Positions 51,375 to 61,100 of a stretch of 64,000 nt of DNA are shown here, one piece after another. Position 1 is the first letter of the stretch. Each line of letters starts with the position of its first letter. Made by a program: the position numbers and the translations under genes. The notes beneath the pieces were generated by a model that was not told the DNA's origin, ran no database searches, and saw nothing but the letters and a program-made list of their open reading frames with translations. The DNA lies in NCBI GenBank assembly GCA_015061285.1, contig SUWW01000013.1, positions 1 through 64,000 of the forward strand, given 5' to 3'. The stretch comes from Bacteroidales bacterium (GTDB lineage Bacteria > Bacteroidota > Bacteroidia > Bacteroidales > Marinilabiliaceae).

Positions 51375-52832
51375 ATGACAATGAAAAGACATATAGTAAC
51401 ATTAGTATTGACAGCATTGGCAACTTGTTTTGCCGAGGCAAAGGTAACTCTGCCGCACATCTTCGCCGACGGCATGGTGATGCAACAACAGACGAACGCC
51501 AACATTTGGGGAACTGCCAAGGCAAGTGCCACAGTGAAAATCAGCGCATCGTGGAGCAAGGATATTGTGAAGACTGCAGCCAACAAAGATGGCAAGTGGA
51601 GCATAAGTATAGCTACGCCCAAGGCTGGCGGCCCATACACCATAACTATTGACGACGGCGAAAAGCTGACGCTCAGCAACATACTTATTGGCGAAGTATG
51701 GATATGCTCGGGACAAAGCAACATGGAGATGCCAATGGAAGGCTTCAAAGGTCAGCCCGTTGAAGGCGCAACCGAGGAGCTCATGAACTGTGCCGACAAG
51801 CAGCTTCGCCTCTTCACCGTAAAGCGCAACAGTCAATTTTTGCCCACCGACGATGTTACGGGCGTTTGGAGCGAAGCTAATGCCGAAACGGTGCGAGCAT
51901 TCAGTGCTACGGCATACTATTTCGGTAAGCAGCTACGCCATTCGCTCAATGTACCTGTTGGACTGATAGTTACGTCGTGGGGCGGTTCGGCTTGCGAAGC
52001 ATGGATGACCGCTGAATGGCTCAAGGCCTTCCCCGATGCTAAGATTCCACAATCGGCAACCGACATAAAATCGAAAAATCGCACGCCGACAGTGCTTTTC
52101 AATGGTATGCTTCATCCTCTCATCGGCTACACCATGCGCGGCGTGATTTGGTATCAGGGCGAGGATAATATTCCTCGTTACAAGACCTACGCCGACATGC
52201 TTTCTACCATGATAAAAGGCTGGAGAAGTCTTTGGAAACAAGGCGATTTCCCATTTTACTATTGTCAGATAGCGCCATTCGACTACGAACTTATCAACTG
52301 GAAGACAAACAGCGCGCTTCTTCGCGAACAGCAATCGAAAGTGGAGCGCATGGTAGATAATTGCGAAATGGCAGTTCTTGTTGATGCAGGTTTGAAGTAT
52401 GGAATCCATCCGCGCAAGAAACGCGAAGCTGGCCAGCGTCTTGCTATGCTTGCCCTTTCGGATACGTATGGCATGAACGGACTATCGAAAACAGCTCGAT
52501 TCGAATCTATTGAATTTCTTGGCGACACAGCCGAAATACGATTCGACCGTTCGCGTATGTGGGTATATTTTGAAAACGGCACCGAAAGCGACAACTTCGA
52601 AATTGCTGGCAGCGACAAACAGTTCCACAAAGCCAAAGCTTGGATAAGCAAAAATCGTGTATACGTAACATGCCCCGAGGTTAAGAATCCTGTTGCTGTG
52701 CGCTATGCGTTCCACAACTGGGTAGTAGGCGACCTCTTCTGCGACGGTTTGCCTATCAGTTCGTTCCGCACCGACGATTGGGACGATGTAAACATCGACA
52801 ACTCAAAAGGCAAAGAATACGATATTCATTAG
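51375..52832 (+). CDS. Secreted SASA-type SGNH acetylesterase
   Basis: The 485-residue protein has a signal peptide (MKRHIVTLVLTALATCFAEA). It belongs to the sialate O-acetylesterase (SASA) SGNH group. The nucleophile is Ser115 in ICSGQSNMEMPM, an Ig-like part precedes it, and IWYQGEDN gives the oxyanion or Gly/Asn blocks. The C-terminal third is a beta domain. In a rhamnogalacturonan setting such enzymes remove acetyl groups from galacturonic acid, opening the chain for glycosidases, and rhamnogalacturonan is a better guess here than sialic acid, as no sialidase or sialic acid uptake genes are near. The ATG at 51381 is as likely a start as 51375. Confidence 0.85.
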   Translation: MTMKRHIVTLVLTALATCFAEAKVTLPHIFADGMVMQQQTNANIWGTAKASATVKISASWSKDIVKTAANKDGKWSISIATPKAGGPYTITIDDGEKLTLSNILIGEVWICSGQSNMEMPMEGFKGQPVEGATEELMNCADKQLRLFTVKRNSQFLPTDDVTGVWSEANAETVRAFSATAYYFGKQLRHSLNVPVGLIVTSWGGSACEAWMTAEWLKAFPDAKIPQSATDIKSKNRTPTVLFNGMLHPLIGYTMRGVIWYQGEDNIPRYKTYADMLSTMIKGWRSLWKQGDFPFYYCQIAPFDYELINWKTNSALLREQQSKVERMVDNCEMAVLVDAGLKYGIHPRKKREAGQRLAMLALSDTYGMNGLSKTARFESIEFLGDTAEIRFDRSRMWVYFENGTESDNFEIAGSDKQFHKAKAWISKNRVYVTCPEVKNPVAVRYAFHNWVVGDLFCDGLPISSFRTDDWDDVNIDNSKGKEYDIH

Positions 52833-52846
52833 TTGCTAATTATTAG

Positions 52847-52897
52847 CACCGAATGAAACGAATTTCGGATTAGTACAAATTCGTCCAATTCATTGAC
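52847..52897. repeat. Single CACCGAAT-type spacer unit
   Basis: CACCGAATGAAACGAATTTC with GGATTAGTACAAATTCGTCC and AATTCATTG after it matches the unit at 51307-51357 but with a decayed right end. Confidence 0.6.
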
Positions 52898-52919
52898 ACG
52901 CAAATAATTATATATAATT

Positions 52920-55109
52920 ATGATAGCACAACTCAAATACATATTAGCTACGCTCGCAGTAGGCAGCATAATCACAGCAAACGCAGAAAAATCGGCAGAT
53001 TATAAGCCAGAGCCCTACACTTGGACGACGCAAAGCCACAACTCGTCGGAATCGATGCCTTGCGGCGGACACGATATTGGTCTGAACGTATGGGTTGAGA
53101 ATGGCGATGTGCTCATATATATGGCACAAAGTGGCTGGTTCGACGAGAACAACACCTTGCTCAAGGCTGGACGTCTGCGCCTACACGTAGACGGCAATCA
53201 GCTCGATGGCGCCGACTTCAAACAGACGCTCAACCTCGATGGCGGCAACATTGAAATTTGCGGCGGTGGACTTACCATAAACATCTGGGCCGACACCGAA
53301 AATCCTATGATTTTCTGCGATGTGAAAAACAATGTCAAAGCTCGCACGGTGCTTAGCTTCGAGTCGTGGCGCTACAAAGACCGCATAGTGTCGAAAGACG
53401 AATGTCAGCAGACTTCATATAAATGGTTTATAAAAGAAGATTGCACCACATTTGCCGACAATATTGTGGCAGAGCGTAATAAGCTGACGTTCACGCATAA
53501 AAATAGAGAGACCACCATCTTCGACTTCACCGTTGAGCACGAGAAATTGAACGACATCAAAGATCAACTCTACAATCCACTTGCTGGCCGACTGATGCAA
53601 GGCGTCATAAATACGCCAGGGCTCAACTTTGAAGGCACAAGCGATGGCACTTACACCAACACCGACTTCAGAGCATGGAACTTCGCTGGCGCTGTGAAAA
53701 GCACAACCATCAGCGTGGCGCTTGGCACATCAACACCCGATGGCATCGAAAAAATCAAGTTCGACGAAAAGCTCAAACCCGCCATTTCGCGCAAACGTTC
53801 GTCGGCGTGGTGGCATAGCTTCTGGCAGCGTAGTTATATATACTTAGACCCTAAGAATGGCGTACAAAACGACACTGCTGCCACCATGGTGCGCAACTAC
53901 GAACTCTTCCGCTACATGCTCGGCTGCAACGCCAAAGCTGCGTGGCCAATGAAGTTCAACGGTGGTCTTTTCACTTTCGACCCTGTTTACTCCAACCCTA
54001 AGTGTCCGTTCACGCCCGACTTCCGCAACTGGGGAGGTGGCGTTATGACAGCTCAAAATCAACGACTTGTCTACTGGCCTATGCTCAAGAGCGGCGATTT
54101 GGACATACTTCGCGTACAACTCAATACATACAAACGTATGCTCGGCAACGCTGTGAAACGTAGCCAATATTATTGGGGACACGATGGGGCTTCGTTCACC
54201 GAGCAGATGGAGAACTTCGGACTGCCCAATCCTGCTGAATATGGCAAACCTAAAGCAGGCAACGATATTGGTGTAGAACGCAATGCCTGGTTGGAATACT
54301 TATGGGATACATCGCTCGAATTTTGCCAAATGGCGCTCGAAGCGAACGCCCATTATAATATGGATATTACTGATTACGAGGAACTTATTTGGCAATGTCT
54401 GCACTTTTTCGACGAGCATTATAGATATGTAGCACGCAAAAATGGCTCTAAAGAGCTTACCGAGGATAAGAAACTTATGCTCTATCCGGGCTCTGGCGCC
54501 GAAACCTACAAGATGGCCTACAACGCATCGAGCACCATTGCTGCGCTAAAGACCGTAGGCAATGCTTGGCTTACGTATGCACAAAAAGCAGGCAAAGACT
54601 CCACCACGATAGCCAATGCGCAGACGCTCATTGCTCGCATTCCAGAATTGCCTATGCACACCATCGAGGGCTACACTTGCATTGCTCCTGCCGTAGCTTG
54701 GGCTCGCATACAAAACGAAGAGACTCCGCAGATGTATCCCGTTTTCCCTTGGCGTATGTATGGCGTTGGGCGTCCAAATATCGATGTGGCTATAAATACT
54801 TGGACAAAAGATCCGCAAGCCATAAAAATGAAGTCTATCAAAGGTTGGAAACAAGATAACATCTGGGCTGCATGCCTTGGACTTGCCGACGAAGCTGCTG
54901 CACTCAACGGCAAGAAACTCGCCAATGGTCCGTTCCGCTTTCCTGCTTTTTGGGATCGCGGTTTCGACTGGGCTCCCGACATCAATCGCGGTGGCGCTGC
55001 CATGATTGGTCTTCAAGAGATGCTCTTGCAATACGCGCCCGATGGCTCGAAGATTCTTCTTCCTGCTTGGCCTAAACGTTGGGGCAATGTGATTTTCAAG
55101 CTCAATTGA
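52920..55109 (+). CDS. Secreted DUF5703/GH95-like protein, probable glycosidase
   Basis: The 729-residue protein has a signal peptide (about residues 1-22, ending TANA). An N-terminal beta-sandwich region (about 30-270) with PCGGHDIGLNVWVENGDVLI matches the DUF5703/GH95 N-terminal domain. A helical (alpha/alpha)6-barrel (about 300-660) follows, with SSAWWHSFWQRSYIYLD and WPMKFNGGLFT, and the end is LLQYAPDGSKILLPAWPKRW. The fold is that of GH95 alpha-L-fucosidases and alpha-L-galactosidases, and a terminal-sugar exo-glycosidase is likely. I did not find the full GH95 active site by eye, so the class is tentative. Confidence 0.8.
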   Translation: MIAQLKYILATLAVGSIITANAEKSADYKPEPYTWTTQSHNSSESMPCGGHDIGLNVWVENGDVLIYMAQSGWFDENNTLLKAGRLRLHVDGNQLDGADFKQTLNLDGGNIEICGGGLTINIWADTENPMIFCDVKNNVKARTVLSFESWRYKDRIVSKDECQQTSYKWFIKEDCTTFADNIVAERNKLTFTHKNRETTIFDFTVEHEKLNDIKDQLYNPLAGRLMQGVINTPGLNFEGTSDGTYTNTDFRAWNFAGAVKSTTISVALGTSTPDGIEKIKFDEKLKPAISRKRSSAWWHSFWQRSYIYLDPKNGVQNDTAATMVRNYELFRYMLGCNAKAAWPMKFNGGLFTFDPVYSNPKCPFTPDFRNWGGGVMTAQNQRLVYWPMLKSGDLDILRVQLNTYKRMLGNAVKRSQYYWGHDGASFTEQMENFGLPNPAEYGKPKAGNDIGVERNAWLEYLWDTSLEFCQMALEANAHYNMDITDYEELIWQCLHFFDEHYRYVARKNGSKELTEDKKLMLYPGSGAETYKMAYNASSTIAALKTVGNAWLTYAQKAGKDSTTIANAQTLIARIPELPMHTIEGYTCIAPAVAWARIQNEETPQMYPVFPWRMYGVGRPNIDVAINTWTKDPQAIKMKSIKGWKQDNIWAACLGLADEAAALNGKKLANGPFRFPAFWDRGFDWAPDINRGGAAMIGLQEMLLQYAPDGSKILLPAWPKRWGNVIFKLN

Positions 55110-55160
55110 TATTTATATCGCACAGGGAACACAGATTATATCGGGTTCAAAGCACTATGT

Positions 55161-55226
55161 GTCATTCTGAGCGAAGTGAAGAATCTCATTAGCACAAAGG
55201 AGCTCCTTCGCTACGCTCAGGATGAC
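55161..55226. repeat. Inverted repeat with GTCATTCTGAGCGAAG ends
   Basis: GTCATTCTGAGCGAAG at 55161 is inverted as CTTCGCTACGCTCAGGATGAC ending at 55226 (near match with small gaps). It is a dispersed palindromic element often found between genes. Part of it (55176-55262) can be read in frame with the GH78 gene by chance. Confidence 0.7.
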
Positions 55227-55262
55227 AAGCAAAAAAGTTATTACAAAAACTATTTAGTACGT

Positions 55263-57965
55263 ATGAAAATAACCGCCGTCCTTGTTTGTATAGGCATATT
55301 TATAAGTATGCAAGCAGAGGCAAAAATCCGCATTGAAAACCTATCGTGCAACGGACAACACGAAACGGCTGTGGCGACAGGAGAGCTCAATCTGCATTGG
55401 CAAATCATAGCCGATAAAGATGAGCCAACCGACGCGCTTAACTACGAGATAACTATCGTAGATGGTAGCGATGACAAGACCATTGCACTACGCAAGACTG
55501 CCATGCTCGAATATGGGCGTCAAAGCATAACTATCGATTCTGGCGCGTTGGCGTTCAACCCTTCGGGATATATATGGAGCGTGAAAGCTACGTACGCGAA
55601 CGGAAAATCGGCAGGCAAAAGTGCTACTGGACAGAAGCTATTCATTGTACCCACTGAAAATGCTTTCGGCAATGCCAAATGGATTGGCGCCATAACTAAA
55701 GCCGATGCCAATATTCCCGATGGACGATGGAGCAACAGCGATTTCAAAAAAGAGAGCTTCAAAAACGCTTGGGCGAACACCCGAACCGACATTTGCAGCC
55801 GCAGCATAACAGTAAACAAGACTTTCAAGGTGAATGCTCCAAAAATCAACGGCGCATTACTACTTATCTGTGGTTTAGGGCATTACGATTTATCAATAAA
55901 CAACAAACGCGTAACCGACGACATCTTTTCGCCACTATGGAGCGAATACGACAAGACCGTCTATTACAATGTCTACGACGTACGTAACTTTCTGAAAACC
56001 ACCGAAAACAATATTTCTGTAAAGCTCGGCAACGGCTTTTTCAACGTCATTCGTGGAGAACGCTACAGCAAGTTGCAAGCCTCGTTTGGTGCGCCACAGA
56101 TGATAGCTCGTCTCATAATTAGTTATACCGATGGTAGCACTCAAGAGATATGCACTGGCGAGAATTGGTCGTATGCATTCAATGCCATCACTTTCAATAG
56201 TATTTATGGCGGCGAGAGCTACGATGCCACGTTGGAGGACGCTCAGGAGTGGAAAAGCGTTGTGCTGACCGAAGGGCCCAAAGGCAAGCTAACGCCACAA
56301 ACCGCGCCGCCGGTGAGAATCATGGAGCATTTCGGCGTGAAGAAGTGGCTCGACGTAGACAAAAGCCAACTTGCAGAGGCTTCCAAGAAGACAAAACGCG
56401 AGATAGCGTCATCGGTGAAAGTGGCCGACATGGGGCAAAACCTCGCGGGCTTTCCTCAGATAAAGGTGAGAGGCAAGCGCGGACAAAAAATCACGCTCGT
56501 GGTTAGCGAAAACCTCAACGACTTCGGCGTGTGCGACCAGCGTCAAATTGGACGTCAGCATTTCTATGAATACACCCTCAAAGGCTGTGGCGAAGAGACG
56601 TGGCACCCGCTATTTTCATATTACGGATATAGATACATACAGGTGGAAGGTGCGGCGCTCAAAGGCGAAGCCAATCCCGACAACCTACCAGTGCTCAACG
56701 ACTTGCAGAGTTGTTTTGTGTACTCCTCGGCAAAAGAAGTTTCAACCTTCGAATGCGATAATGAGATTTTCAACGTCGCCCATCGACTGATAGAGCGCGC
56801 CGAACGTAGCAATATGCAAGCCGTGCTGACCGACTGTCCGCATCGCGAGAAACTTGGTTGGCTCGAGCAAGATCACCTCTGCGGTCCGTCGCTTCTGATG
56901 AACTTCGACATGGAGGCGTACGTACCCAAAATAATCCGCGACATAGCCGACACGCAAAAAGAGAACGGAATGGTGCCCACCATTGCACCACAATATGTGT
57001 CGTTTGGCGACCTCTTCGACGACTCGCCAGAATGGTCGGCTACGCTCATCGCTTTGCCTCTTATGCACTACCAGCGCTACGGCGATGCAAGTCTGCTAAA
57101 GACCTACTATCCTGCTATGCTGAAGTATATAGAATATCTGCAAAGTCGTGCGCGCTTCGGCATTCTCGACTACGGCTTGGGCGATTGGTACGACTACGGA
57201 CCTTGGAAAGCTGGTTTTTCGCGCAACACGCCCATTGCTCTTGTGGCTACGGCGCACTACATACTTAGTCTGCAACAGATGGTTGAGATAGCTTACATAA
57301 ATAATGAAAAAGCAGACATAGAGCGACTTACGCGTCTACTCAAATATGAATCAGAGGCCTTCAACGCAGAATTTTACCACGCAGATTCGTGCTATTATGG
57401 TACGAATAGCCAGACGAGCAATGCCTTGCCGCTCTTCCTTGGCATTGCGCCCAATGCCGATGGCGTGATGAAAAATCTCATTGCCGATATTGAGAAACAC
57501 GGCAACCGCCTGACAACTGGCGACGTGGGCAACAGATACCTTTTTCAAGTCTTGGCTCGCAACAACCAAAACGAACTTCTATACAAAATGTTCAACCACA
57601 ACGAGACGCCAGGCTACGGATTCCAAGCACTTCAAGGTGCTACCACGCTCACCGAGCAGTGGGACCCACGCCAAGGAGCTTCGTGGAACCACTTCATGAT
57701 GGGACAGGTGGACGAATGGCTTTTCGGCACGCTCGCTGGTATTGGGCAGAAAGAAGATTGCGTAGGCATGCAACATCTTGTTATTAAGCCCACTTTGCCC
57801 GGCGACATGAAACGCGTACATGCCAAAACCGAAACTAAATATGGCACGGTGGAGGTTACGGCAACCAACGAAAAAGTTACTGTAAGTATTCCGTATGGCT
57901 GCGATGCCGAAATAGTAACTCCTCGCGGAAGCCATTCTGTAACGCATGGTACATATACATTTTAG
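55263..57965 (+). CDS. Secreted GH78 alpha-L-rhamnosidase
   Basis: The 900-residue protein has a signal peptide (MKITAVLVCIGIFISMQAEA). N-terminal beta domains (about 20-400) carry a Bac_rhamnosid_N-type region with FNPSGYIWSVKATYANGK. The catalytic (alpha/alpha)6 barrel starts near 495, with the signature TDCPHREKLGWLEQDHLCGP (Glu529 in REK, Glu535 in LEQ) and the later TTLTEQWDPRQGASWNH, where acidic residues act as acid and base. A C-terminal beta domain ends with HSVTHGTYTF. It removes terminal alpha-L-rhamnose. A frame from 55176 adds 29 residues from a repeat (the stretch STKELLRYAQDDKQK); the ATG at 55263 is therefore the true start. Confidence 0.93.
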   Translation: MKITAVLVCIGIFISMQAEAKIRIENLSCNGQHETAVATGELNLHWQIIADKDEPTDALNYEITIVDGSDDKTIALRKTAMLEYGRQSITIDSGALAFNPSGYIWSVKATYANGKSAGKSATGQKLFIVPTENAFGNAKWIGAITKADANIPDGRWSNSDFKKESFKNAWANTRTDICSRSITVNKTFKVNAPKINGALLLICGLGHYDLSINNKRVTDDIFSPLWSEYDKTVYYNVYDVRNFLKTTENNISVKLGNGFFNVIRGERYSKLQASFGAPQMIARLIISYTDGSTQEICTGENWSYAFNAITFNSIYGGESYDATLEDAQEWKSVVLTEGPKGKLTPQTAPPVRIMEHFGVKKWLDVDKSQLAEASKKTKREIASSVKVADMGQNLAGFPQIKVRGKRGQKITLVVSENLNDFGVCDQRQIGRQHFYEYTLKGCGEETWHPLFSYYGYRYIQVEGAALKGEANPDNLPVLNDLQSCFVYSSAKEVSTFECDNEIFNVAHRLIERAERSNMQAVLTDCPHREKLGWLEQDHLCGPSLLMNFDMEAYVPKIIRDIADTQKENGMVPTIAPQYVSFGDLFDDSPEWSATLIALPLMHYQRYGDASLLKTYYPAMLKYIEYLQSRARFGILDYGLGDWYDYGPWKAGFSRNTPIALVATAHYILSLQQMVEIAYINNEKADIERLTRLLKYESEAFNAEFYHADSCYYGTNSQTSNALPLFLGIAPNADGVMKNLIADIEKHGNRLTTGDVGNRYLFQVLARNNQNELLYKMFNHNETPGYGFQALQGATTLTEQWDPRQGASWNHFMMGQVDEWLFGTLAGIGQKEDCVGMQHLVIKPTLPGDMKRVHAKTETKYGTVEVTATNEKVTVSIPYGCDAEIVTPRGSHSVTHGTYTF

Positions 57966-58110
57966 AATAGAATTTCGCACAGATGACACTGATAACACTG
58001 ATAGAAAAGAAATCTGCGAAATCTCGTGTAATCAGTGCGATTATAATAGAACTCTGAACTCTAAACTTTGAACTTTATACTCTAAACTTTGAACTATATA
58101 CTCAGAACAA
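57966..58110. repeat. Repeat-bearing spacer before the multi-domain enzyme
   Basis: The 145-bp spacer has a CGCACAGATGACAC word, also present at the MNT/HEPN direct repeats (35853 and 36878), then two nearly identical tracts (ACTCTAAACTTTGAACTTTA and ACTCTAAACTTTGAACTATA). Confidence 0.6.
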
Positions 58111-61100
58111 ATGCATAAATTACTTATAACAACATTACTATCAGCGCTTTTCGTAGCAGGCGCGATGGCGCAAGAATATTTTGTATCCTCCTCGTTTCAC
58201 GAGCCAGCAACCGATGGACTACGCTTCATCTATAGCACCGACGGTTTGCGATGGGATACCATTCAAGGCACCTTTCTGACGCCCGAAGTAGGCAAACAGA
58301 AAGTCATGCGCGACCCGAGCATCGCAGTGGGCGCCGACGGAACGTTTCACCTCGTGTGGACCAGCAGTTGGCGTGGCGACCGCGGTTTTGGATACTCTTC
58401 GTCGAAAGACCTCATACATTGGAGCGAGCAACGCTTCGTCGAGGTGATGACGGACACCAACACGGTGAACGTGTGGGCGCCAGAGCTCTTCTTCGACGAC
58501 GAGAAGAAACAATTCCTGATTGTTTGGGCGTCGTGCATTCCGGGCAAGTTCCCCGATGGTCAAGAGGACCACAAGAACAATCATCGTCTGTACTATACCA
58601 CCACTAAAGATTTCAAGAAGTTCGCCCCTACGAAACTCTTCTACGACCCCGGTTTCAGCTGCATCGACGCTACAATTGTCAAGCGCGGCAAAGGCGACTA
58701 CGTGATGGTGGTGAAGGACAACACGCGCCCCGAGCGTAACATAAAAGTTGCGTTTGCCTCTTCGCCCTACGGACCATGGAGCGAGGCGTCGGAGCCGTTC
58801 ACTGCCAACTTCACCGAGGGCCCAAGTACGGCTAAACTCGGCGATTTCTGGTATATATATTACGATAGCTATGGTTCGAAAACCTACGGAGCGCATAAAA
58901 CCAAAGATTTCAAGAAGTTTTGGAATCAGGCTGGCGACGTGCATTTCCCCGTTGGTCACAAGCACGGAACGATTTTCAAGGCTTCGAAGCAAATCATCGA
59001 TGCACTAAAAGGCTACAACCGCGATGTGATACACTACACTGGTAAAGATGTTGCCACACCCATTCGCCACGACGGCGGTCTGCGTCCAACGGTTGGCGTA
59101 CATAATATCCAAACTATGCGCGGCGAACGTCCTTGGACCTACAACCATCAGCCGATGATGGTCTACTGGAATAATAAATTCTGGATTAGCTACCTCACCG
59201 ACCCTCGCAGCGAGCATGAAGCACCTGGCAAGACCATGTTGCTCACTTCCAACGATGGCTATTCGTGGAGCGAACCTTCGGAACTCTTCCCTGAATACAA
59301 CGTGCCCGATGGATTCACCAAAAAGACTTGGCCGGGCGTAGTAGCCAAAAATCTGAAAGCCATTATGCATCAACGCGTTGGATTCTATGTATGGCGCAGT
59401 GGTGCTAAAGAGAAACTTCTGGCCATAGGCAACTACTGCGTTGCTTTAACTCCTAAAGACGACCCTAACGACGGCAACGCCATAGGTCGCGTGGTTAGAG
59501 AGGTGAAAGCCAATGGCGAACTTGGGCCTATTTATTTTATATACTACAACCACGACTTTAGCGAAAAGAATACCGATTACCCATATTACAAAAAGTCGAA
59601 GGACAAAGATTTTGTGAAGGCTTGCGAAGCTCTTCTTGCCGACCCGCTGCAACGTATGCAATGGGTGGAAGAGGCCGACCGCAACGACAAAATAATTCCA
59701 CTGAACAAGCCTTACAAAGCTTTCTGCTACTACACTTTGCCCGATAGCCGCGTGGTGTCGTTGTGGAAACATGCGCTAACGAGTCTCAGCAGCGATGGCG
59801 GCAACACGTGGCGCACTCCAGTCTATCGCGCGCCCGGCTTCGTAAATAGCAATGCTAAAATCTGGGGACAACGCCTCAGCGATGGTACTTATGCCACGGT
59901 ATACAATCCGTCGGAATATCGCTGGCCGCTTGCCATAAGTCTTAGTGGCAATGGCCTTGAGTATACTACGCTGAGCCTTATAAATGGTGAGGTTACTCCA
60001 CTTCGCCATGGCGGTAATTACAAAAGCTACGGCGCTCAATACACACGCGGTATTCAAGAGCACAATGGCTCATCGATAGACAAAAATCTTTGGGTTACTT
60101 ATAGTAATAATAAAGAAGACATTTGGATTAGCCGCATTGCTGTGCCCGTAGCTACTACGGCTTCGCGCCATGCCAACGAGAATTTTAGTACGTATAAAAA
60201 ACTCTCCGACATGACCGAGTGGAACATCTACTCGCCACTGTGGGCGCCCGTCAGCCTCGATGGCGCTTGGCTCAAGCTGCAAGACAAAGACCCATACGAC
60301 TATGCCAAAGTGGAACGCGTGATTCCTGCCACCGAAAACCTGCGCGTGGAGTTTGACGTCGTTGCCGAACAAAACAACTTTGGCGTTTTGCATATCGAGT
60401 TTGCCGACGACAAAGGCAACGTATGTAACAGAATAGTTATCGATTCCATTGGTAAGATTTCGGTAAAAGGTGGTGCGCGCTATGGCACAATAGCAAAAGA
60501 GTTCAAGGCTAGTCAGAAGTATCACCTTGCAGCAATCATAAATACCAAGTTGCACCAATCCATTTTCTACATCGATGGTCAGAAGGCTTGCACGCGCATG
60601 TTCGACACACCCGTTGAGAATATCACGCGCATAATATTCCGCACTGGCGACCTCTTCCTCGAGCCTAATATCGAGACGCCTGCCGACCAAGATTTCGACA
60701 TGCCACGCGCCGACGAGCAAGACCGAAACGCGGTGTACAGAATTGCAAACCTCACCAGTCGCAGCATCGACAACAACGGCGCGGGCTGCGTGCTCAACTA
60801 TCGCGACTTTGCTCATTATGCCAACTACTTCAACACTATGGAAGAGGAGTCGATGCCTACCGACATCTCCAATGCCCAAGCGTCGGAGTGGATGGCGGAG
60901 AACATTCCGCTCTTCGACTGCCCACAAGACAATTTCCGCGAGATGTACTACTTCCGTTGGTGGTCGCTGCGCAAACATATCATACGCACGCCAGCGGGCT
61001 ACGGCATGACCGAATTCATCGTTAAGCGTAGTTATGCCGACCTCTACAACCTCATCGCTTGCGCCATTGGCCACCACGTGATGGAGATGCGTTGGGCGCG

